This document shows positions 11,441 through 25,000 of a stretch of DNA of 64,000 nucleotides, piece by piece. Origin of the DNA: Branchiostoma floridae. Its lineage: Eukaryota; Chordata; Leptocardii; Amphioxiformes; Branchiostomatidae. Both the position numbers and the translations under genes were made by a program. The stretch spans positions 19,297,014 to 19,361,013 of the forward strand of contig NC_049991.1 of assembly GCF_000003815.2 (NCBI RefSeq). Reading direction: 5' to 3'. Every line of letters begins with the position of its first letter. The first letter of the stretch is position 1. Below the pieces are notes generated by a model. It was given only the letters and a program-made list of their open reading frames with translations, did no database searches and had not been told where the DNA came from.

Positions 11441-14400
11441 AAATCTAGTAGCCCTGTTAGTCATGAAATTGTTTAAGATGAACTATGAATGTGCAAAAAT
11501 GATGCAGAGGTCGAAGGATTTCATTATAAATCTTCTTTTATTTCCGATTATGTTATGTAGACAAAATACATAGGAACGTCTGAATAAAGTATACAATCTG
11601 ATCTTCGTAATTATATGTACAAGTCGCAAGCAGAAGTTTCTCTGCTCACACGGTAGCATCAAATCTCTTAATTCCACTGGTGCCATAGTGCCACCACATC
11701 AAAGAGCATTGTAATATATGCTTTATCAAGACTATATTGAACGCCTTGATATCTGAAGTGTATATACTTCAGGATTACCGATGCTGCATTGGTACATCTC
11801 TTTAAATCACTTTAAATTCATGTTTGTTTTTGTTCAATGTTCAATGTTTTATTTATTAAGGTTCTCGCGGGCAAACACACATTCACCCAAATTTTGACCT
11901 TATTACACACGTCAGGCTTACCAAAGCCACACAAAACACATAATAACAATAGCTGCAAACAAACAACGACTTGTAGATTCCAGTTAACATGTGTATAACA
12001 TACATAATAGATTAAAATCAACGTTTTTTTGTCAGGTGGCTGCATTATGGCATCCGTTGGAATTGTGAGAGTTGATGTTGATTAATTACTCCTGGTAGTT
12101 CTTAAACAAGTTTCTTTACCACGATGCACTTTACACTCAAAGTGGGCATGTGCAGCGCACATCACAAAAGTACGTCATTATGCGGCAGTGAATTGCGAAA
12201 AATACTGCTGCCAATTGGACAGCCCTGGCTGTATGTATACAGCTGAACCAATAAATAAATAAATAAATTGTGCGACAGTCCTAACATTATAGTAAACACA
12301 ATAAGATTGAATACAATCATGGTAGTATCCTCTAAAAGCTGGACGTATGAAGTGTAATTTCAAAATTGAAAACGTCAAATGCTGGAATAGTCAGGACTGT
12401 TTGTAGCAGTCGTTAAAAGCATCCCTATTGTCAATCCTGGTGTCATCGGCTAAAATGGCACAGATGGCATTTATTATTCACTATCATCGGAAACATCTTT
12501 CTTGCAATTTCACCAGATTCACCAATTCTTCAGGTAGAGATCCAGATCGGACTCTCTGAGACATTTAGACACTGGCTTAGAACATGTCGTTATATGTCAC
12601 TTTAGATCAATGAACTGACTTGAAACTCAGACTTTATGAATGGGAGACCAACTTTTCCACATCCTAGCATCTTGACCGGGATCTCTGTCAACAGACTCCG
12701 ATTGCCTACTAGTATTCACTTAGACAGCGATCCCTGATGACAAATGTGTTTTACATTCAATACTTTTTGTCACTAAACGTGTGTATATGATAAATAAAAG
12801 GCCTGACAAACTGATGTCAACAACGTATCAACATAAGTCAAATGGCTAAGGACATATAAGTATTGTTCTGGTGACGTTCTCGTGACTCCATGGTGCCAAT
12901 ATGTGTAGATCGCATTTGCTTATAATCTGTATTTAGAGTTTGCCCGTAACGTATATAACTGTCAAGTTAGTCTGATGTTTATATGCATTGTTCATGTTTG
13001 TGTAAAATCAAAACAATTCAGTGGACATGCTTTCGATTGTACACTGCCAGTTGATTATCAATAAACTGAATTAAATTGAGTTAACCAGTACCACATTTCC
13101 GTTTGTCAAAGCCATGCAGCAACTATTGCAATCAAGTGCCAATCTTACTAACACTAGTTAAGTACTGATACTCATACAGTTTTTTGTACAAATTCATATT
13201 ACGCGTCTCAGCATCAAGACTGAAACATTTTTGCGGTAGAGATAGAGACAGGATATTTGAAATTGCACATACTTCACTCTTATTACTACGTCTCAACTAC
13301 TTGTCTTTTACCTGTTCAAGAAAAGCATGATGCAATAAATAACAAATTCATTTCACAGAAAACTGCATAACTTGCCTAAATACTGAAATCCACAAAAAAT
13401 CAATGAAACATGCCTACATATTTTCTCCTAAACAACATGGGTTTCAGCCATACTGTACAGTAAAGGCAAAGCTGAATGAGTGAACACCACTTCTGCATAC
13501 GGACTTATTCTGTTTCTCCCTCGACTCAAACACTAAGACGCCTTGTCTGTAGTGACCGCCTGTCCATAGTCACTATTTCTCTTCGTTCCTTCCTTCGGTT
13601 GTCACTAGGAACAGATTTGAACTTCCGTGTACGTTGAATAACATAGCAAAAACCAGGTCTGAATAAAAAAACCAACACAAGACTTATGATGAAATATGTA
13701 TATTACACCAGGCGTCAAGATTATAGTTACGCGAAACACTATTTCCCCGAAAAGATACATGATATAAAGATAATTAGCAATATATGCAAATCTATTGCAA
13801 AATCACATGATACATGAAATTGAAACTTCGTACACAATATACTTCCTGGTGCTAGCATTACTGATGAGATCCAACTAATAAACACACATACAAACAAGAA
13901 ACAAACAACCAATTTTGGAAAACAATTAACTAACAAATCAGCAAACCAAAAAAATACTGGCACGCGTACGAGAAGAAATTAATTCCATCGAAGGGAAAAA
14001 AAGGTTCTTACACGTTTGGCGAATATACCAGCCTTCCATCTATCAACCAACAAATCTACGAACACTTAACTAAATCGAAGGGGAACAGAGAAAAACATTC
14101 CTTGCTTTATTCGTGTCCACGACCTCAGTTCCTACCAAACCACCTGCGTACGTAAGGCTCCTTCATCCTGTTTATCCTACATAACCAGTCATCTGGAGAG
14201 GGCGTTTGATCGCCGCCACGCCGTTTATTTTTGAAAATTACCGTGAGCATTATTAGAGCGCACTAACTGGGTCTGTCAGCAGCAATTGTGATGCACTCAC
14301 GACCTGCGCCACTAGAAAGGTAAAACGCGTCAGCAATGGTGGCCTCCGATCCTTCCAACCGACTTCTTGCCTCCTGGAATAGGCATTCTTCCGCTGCTGC

Positions 14401-14913
14401 TTAATCAATTTGAAAGGTCCGCTGTGTAGTTTCATGTCAACAACAAGAAGAAAGTTACGATCATCACCCACTCTGGCTAATTTCTTCTTTTTTCGCATTT
14501 TGTTCCGAATCGATTGAAATACAGGTCAGTAGTCATTCACTTTGATGATAGGTTCCAAGTTAAGAAAAGTTTCAAGCCCAAAAGCTCAGAAAAGGCATGT
14601 GTTTCACTTCTTCAAATTTTGTTCCAAGTTAATTGAAAGAATGGGAAGGGATGCCAAAAATCATCCGTATTTAGTGATATAATCACTCTTCCTGATTGGT
14701 GCTTGACTGCTCTAGGTTCTGTAGCCAGACTCTTGAAAAACATCGAGCATATGGTTGTGAAGTTGTTATTCTAGACAGCATTATTCACTACCTAGACAGC
14801 TTTACTGCGTTATTAGAACCACTTAAACCCCATTATGGCATCTTTATGAACTGTGTACAAAACTGATGGATGGCAGATGCCGTGACTATGAAACGCTCGA
14901 AAATATTCAAATA
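11441..14913. other. Unannotated stretch, low repeat content
   Basis: AT-rich, no recognisable gene. A LINE-like tail (CAATAAATAAATAAATA) lies at 12249-12268. A minus-strand 81-codon ORF (14253-14498) has no recognised motif and is not called. Confidence 0.4.
12195..12270 (+). mobile_element. Possible LINE/SINE 3' tail
   Basis: GCTGTATGTATACAGCTGAA plus CCAATAAATAAATAAATA, a retroelement-like terminus; the 5' extent is unknown. Confidence 0.35.
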
Positions 14914-15102
14914 CAGTAGAAGCCAGTGAATTGTACAACGGATCAACGCACACTTCTGATTTACGGAATACAGCTTTACGGAATCCCCAAATCCCAAACC
15001 GGTGCATGAGGTCCAGCTGAAAAACTTCGTATTATTGCACCAGCCGGAAAATTGCACGAAATACGATGGCAAATAGGCTGTGCAATTAAACGGCTTCTAC
15101 TG
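14914..15102. mobile_element. MITE, CAGTAGAAGCC family, complete
   Basis: 189 bp with terminal inverted repeats CAGTAGAAGCCAGTGAATTG and the inverse of CAATTAAACGGCTTCTACTG, flanked by TA on each side (14912-14913, 15103-15104). This fits a Tc1/mariner-like non-autonomous element. Confidence 0.85.
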
Positions 15103-15461
15103 TATTCTGCACCACCAAAAACACCCACAGAAAAGATCTCTCCCTATCCCGATCTTTTTGCACAAAAAAGTCCAGCCAGGATTTCCTGAATGGGATCAGA
15201 CACGACGCATGTCCGCAAAACAGACGCATTCCCCAAAGCCCAAGCTTACGATGAGTCCTTGAACTTGTATTTTGTTCCCAGACTGTGACGAGAGGCCTTT
15301 CTCCTCCGACAATCTTGAACCAACCTCTGTCTGATTGATGCAGCGCATCGTTCTCCGGTCTGGACACTCTCGTCTCGCTTCTGTTCTCCTGTTTCTATTC
15401 TCGCTAAGGCCTCTATTCTCATCGCTTCTACCAAGGGGATACAGTCACCGCCTTAAAGCTC

Positions 15462-15777
15462 AGGGCAAAACCCGCCGTGCTGCTGTCTACGTGCCAAAAC
15501 GTGGGCAATCTTTTGGGATCCGTAACTGGTAAGTACCGCCTCCGTACGAACTCGTAGGGGATTCGACGGATTTTGAAGCACGCAGAGACGCCGTAGAACT
15601 TTACGTGCAGGCAAAACTGTGTGCCATCGGGCTGAGGATTCGCCCCCGTACGTGCCAGTACGGGCGACGCGCCTGCCCAGTACAGCCTGAACGTTTTCAG
15701 AAATACATGGCGGGCGTGCCACCCCCCCCCCCCCCCCCCACAAAAACGTACGGACAAATTGCGGCGAGTTGTGCCCT
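15462..15777. mobile_element. MITE, AGGGCACAACCC family, copy 1
   Basis: About 316 bp, GC-rich, with a C18 run in the middle. It contains TTTTGGGATCCGTAA, GCCGTAGAACTTTACGTGCA and TTTCAGAAATACATGGCGG; ends GAGTTGTGCCCT followed by TA. Confidence 0.8.
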
Positions 15778-16720
15778 TAGCTTTACTCGCGAACCACCCC
15801 CGGACGACGTGGGTTTACCGCGGGCGATAATGGCTGCTTGGTGCGGAGACTTTGTGTCGATAGCGCTAGCTTAGAGAAAAAACACGCTGTGCGTAGGTGC
15901 ACGCCGCGAGAATACTATCAGATGCAACGTTACGGACTCAAAGGTCTTTTTTTCCTTTTAAGGCCACTTTCTAGAGTCATGAACCGAAACCTTTACTCTA
16001 ACGTATGGCTCTCTGACAAAAAGATTCAGACGGCGTGTTCAACCCCCGGGAATGATATCCGATGTACAGAGAGTGACGGCAAACAAGTCTTTTTCTTTAA
16101 ATGCCTTCTATATAGTCACGAACCGAAACCCCCTACTGTGACACATTACTTCTTGAAAAAAAAAGGATTCAAACTGCGCCAATCCTCGTGAGTATCACGC
16201 CTATCCAAACTCAGGGACCGTCAGGGATGCTGTTATGTTTTCACTACTCCTTTTATCTACCCACGGCTGGACTTAAGTCACTATTCAAGACGTGTACTCG
16301 ACATATGGCCATGCGAACGACAGAAATTGCCTTAACCTTTTCCCTCCTTTGTGTTTCACTGAAAACGTATCTCCGACTCCAACTGCTTAGAGTCGCCATT
16401 CAAGAACATAATGCTAACATATGGCTCGAACAAAGATGGGAACTGCTTCAATCCTTTTCTCTTTTGTGTTTCATTGCAAAGGAATATCTGACTTCGACGG
16501 AGCTACATGTAGGGTCACCAGTCAAGAACATAATTCGGACATATGGCTCTACGAAACATAGCAATTTGCCTTGATATCTTTCTCTTTTTGTTTGTTATTA
16601 CAAAAGTATCTCTCCGTATGACTGAGTTAGGCTCGCCAGGCGAGACATTATTCTAACATTTAGCTCCACCAGACATAGCAATTGCTAAAATGCCTCCGTC
16701 CTTTGCGTTTCGCTACTCTC
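15778..16720. repeat. Degenerate tandem repeat, roughly 110-130-bp unit
   Basis: Recurring phrases in order: TTTGTGTTTCAYTG, TATCTSYGA, TYRSTCAAGA, CATATGGCTC. About five decayed units lie between 15940 and 16720. No stable reading frame. Confidence 0.55.
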
Positions 16721-18283
16721 TACCAACGTACCTATTACACACAACTTTTTAATTAACACAGATAAAAGCTTCACGGGCAGTGAGTAATGTATGGATAACA
16801 ACTGTGTTTCAACTTTCAAATGACATGTAAGCAAAAGCAAAGTTCCAATGCCTATTTTTTGCATTCGCTGAGAAAGCATCTCGCAAAAAACAACTTGGTT
16901 TAGAAACACTATTTGAAAAAGCTACTCTGCTTCTGAAACTTTGCTTAACAAAATATAGCTATCCGTATCTCATCCATACAATGTTAGGGTATCGCCTTAC
17001 TGTTAATGTTTAGGCCTTTTCTCGAATGGTGTTGGTAGTGCTTCGTACTCAAAGATGACTGCTATGTGAATACAGAGCAGTGACTAAACTTCAACCGAAA
17101 ACATTATTGCAGTTTCATTAAAGAAAAAAACCGCTAGAAAAACATAGTCCCCAAATGTTGCTTTGATGTTACAACATGGTTAAAATCTTTGTTCTGATAA
17201 CATCGAATGGCTGAAGAAACCGCTCTAATTGGATGAATCAATTTTGTACTCCTCGTCCATCTAACTCCTCTGGTGTGTTTTCTGTCTTATTTGGCCAATT
17301 TTGGCTAATTTTGCAGCGACCTGTGAAGACGCAGAGGCTAGGTGAATGCTTTTATCATGGAATGGTTGCATTTTACAACACACGGAGCCAGTTTAGATTC
17401 CCTGTGTGTGTTCATCGCTGTTAGTATCCCCTGCTTTTTGTAGAGTGAGTCATGCATACCTAATTCCAGTTGTTATCGAAGCTATGATATTTTATATCCA
17501 AGGTAAATCTGACAGATATGTCTATAAGAAATAAAGATAAGATAAATAAAGTTTCAGATAAGTCCTAAAGCTTCAAAGGCGAAAGGTAAACATTACGAGA
17601 TTTACCTGGCATTATCACCGATGGTAAGTCCCACTTTGCAGCGAACTCGAGCCAGGCAGCTCAGGCGTTGTGCAGTATTAAACTGCTACGATAAATTCAG
17701 GAATAGCCTATTTGGGGCACAACAGGATTGATAGCACTTGTATTATCGTATATCACTAATAAAAAGGCACCGTGGCCATCTTTATTCTATATATTAAACG
17801 ATATTCTAGTATGTTAATTCCCTGCTATGACGGAAATGACATCTTTCATCTGTCATTTCAATTCCGGCAGGGTTTTTTTCAAATCATTACCATATCAAAA
17901 GATTGGATACTTTAAGCGTACTCTCTGTATGAAAATGCAGTTATAAACCTCAGTTATGAATTCTACTTTTCAAGGATCTTGTACACTTAACATATTTCTC
18001 ATATGAGAGCAATGGCATTTGTTTCATAAGGATAGATCTAATCTTACCGCTAAATATAAAAGAACATCACTTTCTGACCCGTAGACTCGTTCGACCCATT
18101 CTTGACGTCACGCTTCAGTTCGGGTCACGTGACGTAGGCGTTGGGTCATTTCAACTTGAGTAGAACCAGAGGACTGGTCGCAAGATTATTAGTAATCGTT
18201 TTACTTTGTGTACAGAAATAGCGTATAAAATCTTTACAATTTTTGATTACCGTCAAAGGAAAACCTTCATTCGGGTATGGTCA
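16721..18283. other. Downstream flank of the GPCR gene, no gene seen
   Basis: AT-rich. On the receptor strand, AATAAA-type signals occur (TTTATT on plus near 17780), but none can be assigned as the poly(A) site. Confidence 0.4.
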
Positions 18284-18390
18284 ACAGTTTTGTGACGTCT
18301 CTGACGACTTCCGTCTACAGTTTTGTGACGTCTCTGACGTCTTCCGTCTACAGTTCTGTGACGTCTCTGACAACTTCCGTCTACACGACC
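18284..18390. repeat. 33-bp tandem repeat at the GPCR stop codon
   Basis: TACAGTTTTGTGACGTCTCT plus GACGACTTCCGTC repeats just over three times. The last, truncated unit holds the receptor stop codon. TGACGTC (CRE-like) recurs in the units. Confidence 0.85.
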
Positions 18391-18829
18391 TGTCCCTCCT
18401 TTTTCGGGCTTTTACTCACGGACATGGTGACAACGCGCCCGTTCCCGTCCAGAGACGCCCGGCACGACTTCTGCCCGCTGCGATAGGACGGGCGCAGCTT
18501 GTTGCCGCCCCCGTCTCGGTCGGGGTCCGTCTCCTGCGCGCACTCCCGGAACCCGCGGAGGAACTTGCGCACCGTCCTGTCGCTGATGCAGTAGCAGATG
18601 GGGTCGATGGCGGAGTTGGCGATGCCGAGGCACAGCAGGAACGGGAACACCCCGGCAGCGTCCTGCGCGGACAACAGGTCAGAAGGGTCGTGGAAGTCGA
18701 ACCACAGCACCAAGCAGAAGTAGGGGACCCAAGACAGCGCGAAGAAGGCGGTTAGCGCCATGAAGACGGTCACCACTCTCCTTCTCCCGTGCATGACGTC
18801 ATTCTTGGAGTTCATCCGGCAATGGGCCC
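18381..18829 (-). CDS. GPCR exon 5: ICL3, TM6, TM7, C-tail
   Basis: Terminal coding exon, 449 nt. The acceptor is CTCACTTTCAG; the first two bases complete the split Gly codon, followed by AHCRMNSK. TM6 carries FALSWVPY; TM7 carries NSAIDPICY followed by a helix-8-like SDRTVRKFLRGF. The 70-residue tail has CysCys-poor but Cys-containing ends and many Ser/Lys. The TAG stop (18383-18381) lies inside the edge of a 33-bp tandem repeat that continues into the 3' UTR. The exon is much more GC-rich than the surrounding intronic DNA, as expected for real coding sequence. Confidence 0.87.
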
Positions 18830-18993
18830 CTGAAAGTGAGAAATCGTCGTTTTAGTTTTTTTTTAAATTCTCTTCCCTCTTGTCTTTGTCTGTCTCTCCT
18901 TTCTCTCCCACTCTCGTCTGTCACCCTCTCCCTTTCTTTCTCTCTCTCCTCCTCCCCCCTCCCTCTCTTTGGTCTTTGGGGATCGGACTTTTG

Positions 18994-19045
<52 letters not shown>

Positions 19046-22000
19046 ACACACACACATGTTAATAATCTATGACATCGATACACGATCGTACATTTGCAAT
19101 TTTGATAAACCTGGCCCCTACATATTTCAAGAACCCCGGTTCCTCTTGAGCATTGAACTTCGTCTAAATGATAACGTTTCGTTTCAAGAATTAAGCTTTA
19201 TCTCAAGAATTACGCTTCGCTTGAAGAATTACGATTCGTCTGGAGAGTTACGCTTCGTCCCAAGCATGACGCCTTGTCTCAAGCATTTCATTTACTTCGT
19301 CTCATAGATCAGGCGTGAAGTTCAAAGAAAGAATTAGATGTCATCCACACTCAGTAGCAACTGGTTAACATTTACGAAGAACAATACCGATAGGTTACCA
19401 GGGACGTTGACATTCCTTTCTGAGAAGCTTGACTTAAGCGACCTGACACGTGACATGTGATGCCCTAATCAAAGATGGACCGAAACAACCCATAGTGGCA
19501 GAGGTTGCGAGTATGGTAAGCTTTTGAAGCATCTATCGAATGCAGCCTTTTGAAGGGTGATTGCAGCTTCAAATTGATTCCTACGCAGAGAGGTGGCTCG
19601 AGTAGTTTTTTTTAAGTAACTCGAGTATTGGTTTGGCGATAACTCAAAAAGTGTTTTGATAATAATTCTGAAAATCTGGATTTTGTTTCATTTTATAGTC
19701 TATTTGAGGTGTACAATTAAGTATTACGGCTGTCAAAATTTCTTTAATGGAAATAAACCTACCAATGGCAATAAGCCAGAATTTAAAGGTTTCGTCGTGG
19801 TGACTGCACCTACACAACGTGCGGTTGTCGAGGCAAGGTTCCGGATTTACGCAAACCCATTTTGTAGTACAGCAGTACTCATCGAGGTATTTCAGTTTCT
19901 ATATTTCGTAATGTTTGTCATCTACCTGACTGAGTGTATCGTTTCACCAGATCTCATATTTTGTTACATATGCGGTTTTCTATAAAGGGCATAAAGACAA
20001 CTTCATATCAACACGCACAGATATAAAGCTTTAGAGCATGGGTATCGACAGAAGTTTGGATGCACCCGGCTGAGCATGACCTGATAGAACCCCAGATGTC
20101 ACGGACGGGCAATTATCAAAAGGCCGCTGACATTTTGAAACCCTTGGCTGCATTTGAAGCTTAATCAGGAGAATAATAAGTGGACTCTAATTATCCAGTA
20201 GGTCGGATAATTACGGTGATACAGGGGAAGTCATTTAATTGCACCTCCTTGATTGCACACACAATGTCCAGGGTATTTCGTGTAATTTTCCGGGTCCGAA
20301 GCTATCCAGCTGGACCGCACCGGTTTGGGATGTTAAGGTTCCGTGCAATTAACAGAAGTGTGCGGCAATCCATTGTGCAATTAACTGGCTTCTACTGTAC
20401 TTCCATTTTCCAACGCAACGAGTTAGCGTCTGCGTCAAAATGTTTAGGTGTTCAAAACTCAAATAGGCGGTTCCTGATATTTGCGATGTGCCCACCTAAC
20501 TTTCAGTTCGCTCAACCGTCCAATCCTGGCAGTCTCTGTTTTCAATCCAGCTTGAGAATGGTCTGCCTAAACACTTCAAACGACCTCAAACGACTCTAAT
20601 ATGCAGTGTACATGGGGCAACAATCTTGTGTGGCGCTCTGGATACATTGTTATAACCGGCTTGGGGTGAGCGGAACAGACCTGAATGCATACCATGACAA
20701 AAAGCAAACAGACACATGATCTATTTTCACGAGCGTAACGAACCTCGTTTGGCCTGGAAGACCGTGTCCCGTCGCCAAAGCGAATACTTCAGAAAAGTTT
20801 CGTTGTTCAAAACTCAAACAGGTGGTTCCTGACATCCAACTTCCACTTCATGTTCGCTCGACCTTCCAATCCTGACGGTCTCTGTTTTCAACTCAGCTCG
20901 GGAACAGATCTGAACCGTCAAACGCATACCATGACAAACAAACATACGGAAACGACGCACGTTACGAACCTCGTTTGGCCTTGAAGACCGTGTCCCGTCG
21001 CCAGAGCTTCCGGGCTCAAGCAAACAAACAAACAAACAAACAAACAAACAAACAAACAAACAGACAGACACGATCTATTTTCACGCACGTAACGAACTTC
21101 GTTTGGCCTGGAAGACCGTGTCCCGTCGCCAGAGCTTCCGGGCGATCTTGTTGTACAATTAACTGGCTTCTACAAAATATGAACTAACATAATGAACGAA
21201 CGTAACGAACGTAACGTTGGTTTCACGAACGTAACGTAACGTAACGTTGGTTTCACGAACGTAACGTAACATAACGTTGGTTTCACGAACGTAACGTAAC
21301 GTTGGTTTCACGGACGTAACCTAACGTAACGTTGGTTTCACGAACGTAACGTAACGTAACGTTGGTTTCACGGACGTAACCTAACGTAACGTTGGTTTCA
21401 CGAACGTAACGTAACGTAACGTTGCTTTCATGCACTTAACGAACCTCGTTTGGCCTGGAAGACCGTGTCCCGTCGCCAGAGCTTGAGGGCGATCTCTCGG
21501 TAGGTGACGCACATGGTCCCGAGGGGCAGCACCAGTAGCACGGCGAACAGGGCCAGGTCGTACCCCTTCTTCAGCGCAGTGGACGGCCACTACACATGGG
21601 GAAGAAACAAATGGTCATTGACATTGACATTGAACGTGGACATCAGGGATGTCATCACGGGTCACAATGGATCCTTCTTCTCCACTCAGCCTTGTCCTCC
21701 ATGAGGGAGCGAAGCTCTGCTGTGGTGATGTTACTGATTTGGGTGTACCTTTAAAGGTTGTTGATGGAGGCAGTACGCTTTTTGCCCTTCTACTTTTCCC
21801 CCCTCTCTGCTCCCAGAGCGTAATGGTAGTGTTATACATTACCCACCCTGCACAAATGACTTCAGCACCCTGCCGCACCACTTGTTGCAGAAATGGAAAT
21901 GGCCCAGTACTAGTACTGCCAGTTTATTATATTACAAATGATCATATTAAGTACAAAACATAGTTTACAAATCAAATAGATTTCGTATGTGGCTTCTCGA

Positions 22001-25000
22001 AATCGTCACCCGCAAAAACAGAAACAACTGATACTGATCTGACACGAATGCTAAATGCTGTAGATATAAAGTTAAATACTGTTGCTCACAGGGAACAACA
22101 GACTGAGGGTGCGCGAGGTTGAAGCAATGGCCCAGGACCGCCCGGAGTGGCGCAGAATGGTGCGAAAGAGACGTCAACGCCTTGGTGCAGGCCACTCACC
22201 AAGCTGAGGAGACCTAACCAAGTATCAAGTAAGTAAGTAGATATAAATTTGGTTCTATAGTAGAAGCCATAAAAACAGGGTCTCACAACCATCCCTCAAC
22301 AGAGACTTCCTGAAAAATATTGATACTTGAAACTGTTAAATAAATGGTGATATACACAGGGTGACATATGCGCTCATTCAAGATCTAGAGAAGAGCAAAA
22401 TTCAGAAATATTTATTAGCCAATTCCAGAAAGATTTAGTAGTTAATCACAGAACCTCTATTTCCGTTTTTTTTGTTATGAAGCACACGAGACAAATAATA
22501 GGAGATAACAAACCTATTGAGAACATTTATTAAACTGCTTTTTATAAACCGTAACGAATGGCCCTTTTACAGCGCTCTGGGCGAAGGAAGTTTATTAGAA
22601 AACCACATGACAAATTACAACATTCGCCATAGCCTGCTGAAAGTCAGCAGTTAAGTGGAAATGGCATTTCGGGACAAGATAGACACAGTCAGGAAAATGA
22701 TTGAAGTTGAAAATCACTTTTAAGGCGTCTTCATGGTCTTAAACTGACCAGCAGTTTGTCGGGGAAAAAACACATCTACAAGAAAAGATAAAAAATAGGT
22801 GCCCCACAAAACCAGTCTTGTGGATTACCGTTTGACGTCACTTCATCTTGATGAAAAATACTTGGTAGCTCGGGATTGGGAGCCTGAAGGCTCCAATGTT
22901 TCAAAGCTTTTAGAGTAGACGGTGTTTGTTTAAAAATAGAAGTATGAAATGCCATATTGGATACGCCGTGCAGACGACGCCATTTCGCCCTTGGCCTCAT
23001 ACCTTTGGGTGCGCCTGGCGTTAGTAAATGTAGAATTCATCATTTTTCACATTCTCAACATGTTCATATTTCAAACCCATTTCCCCATTTGTAGTGAATG
23101 GGAAGGGCTCAATAAGGATGAGAAATACGTTCGTAAATTCTGCTATCATTTCGTTCTTGGTGACGTGCCTTTGGGTGCGTCTGGTATTTGTAGGATGTAT
23201 TTCTCCCATTTTACCCACATTTTACTATTTGGACGTTTGTTTTATTTTTTTCTTTGTGTTGTATACCCGGTAAGCCGCTTCTGGGCATAACACACCAGGT
23301 TTGTTCTGAGGAGTACAAGCTGCACATTCGGAGATCCACAGATCCATGCACATCAGGATAGAAGCCCTACTCTTTTTGATAAATGAATGTGGTGGGTTAT
23401 TTTACGCGTAGCTCTCCTCAAACGCGGGATCTCTATTTAACATCCTATCCAGGGGACGTCCCTAACCAAAGGTTATTCATTTTCACTTGAGAGAAGTGAA
23501 GACATTTGTCTTAAGTACCTTTCAATGTTGGAGCATATCAGGGGACTCAATCCCAGGACTTCTTGGCTTTGAACCAACCACCCTACCGTTGCGCCACGTG
23601 CGGTATATCGGACATGCACCCGAGTCAGGGGTAGGAAAGTGTAATGGTGACACAAAAGAAGAAGAGGGAGTAGGAGGAACCCCTTGCATCCTTAGGCTTG
23701 ATCGAAAGTCCTCCTAGGAGACGGAAACTCCATATAACAAACCTGAATCTGCTAGGGCCGTCTTACACGTAATATACAGTTATTTTCCCGTTTTGGCAGA
23801 AGACGAGAGGGTGGAGAAGGAAGCGCACACCCCTCCTTCACCTTAAAAAAAGTCACGTGCAGGCCATGGCCAGGCATGCCATGGCCTAACCCACCCTGTC
23901 TGCCTACCATTGTCTTACGAGACAGATGGATGCCAACATATCGGATGTAAATGACTCAGTAAAAAAAATACGCTCGAAGATATGTAACGTTATTTCACCT
24001 TTATCTGCAGGGTGACCTATATCCGTTGCTTTCGAAAACGGGTGTTAAAGGATATTAAGTCTTAGTTCCAAACTACAATAGTTTGAACATATTACAACTT
24101 GAAACTACCGTCCGTCGACTTGATATTACCGTGTGGGTAAACACAACGAATATAGGTTACCCTACGGATAAAGGCACACTAGCGTTAAGGAGACATCTAT
24201 CTTGGCTTAAGAAGGTGCACTAGCGTTAAGGAGACGTCTATCTTGGCTTAAGAATGCAGTGCAGCCTTCCGACTGGAATAAAGGTTACCCTATGGACAAA
24301 GGTACACTAGCGTTAGGGAGACATTTATCTCGGCTTAAGAAGGTGCACTAGCGTTACGGAGACGTCTATTTTGGCTTAAGAACGCAGTGTAGCCGCCCGA
24401 GTAGAAGTAACAATGGAGCTGATTACGTAAGCTAGTGGAGCAGCATGGGTCACTGCTAAACGTGGTTTTGACGCACACGCCGCTTAATTCGTCTGCACAG
24501 CGTTTCCCGTCAGGGCTCTTACTGCGCCAACCTACCAAGCTCCTGGATTTGTTATTTTTGGTTCAAGTACAGAAGGTTGAATGTCAAGTGCAACACCGTG
24601 CACCCGATGCAATTGGGTACTTCGTAGTACTTACCCCCCCCCCCCGCGACTACATTTTCTCTCCCATTTTCCTATTGAGATAAAATAGCATATGGTATGA
24701 AGTATATGGTTGTGCATTAGGTAAAGTGAATTGCATTTTTAACACTTTCAAGGCGGTAAGTCTGCCACATTTATACATTGTGCCTATTTTCGTATTTAGA
24801 ATGATTGAAGATGGAATGAAAGTGGCGCTGTGTGAATTGAAAAGACAACTTGCTAGCGGTGATGATTGTTGGGGGTACTTAACGTGCCAGCAAGATTGGA
24901 GTCGTGTTTTCACAATTGACGTTTGACGCATACGTCTGCTATATACGTGCGACATTGCGGGGTTCGTTCGCTGGGGCGCTGTTGTGTCATGTTCGATGAT

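Noticed and set aside
14253-14498. 81-codon minus ORF with basic start (MRKKKKLARVGDD)
   Set aside because: Not recognised, no neighbour exon with matching phase; left as unassigned.
18243-18755. 170-codon plus-strand ORF
   Set aside because: It is the shadow of GPCR exon 5 plus the 33-bp repeat on the opposite strand.
21185-21428. Interstitial telomeric repeat
   Set aside because: The CGTAA-based unit is not TTAGGG and is interrupted by GGTTTCACGAA.
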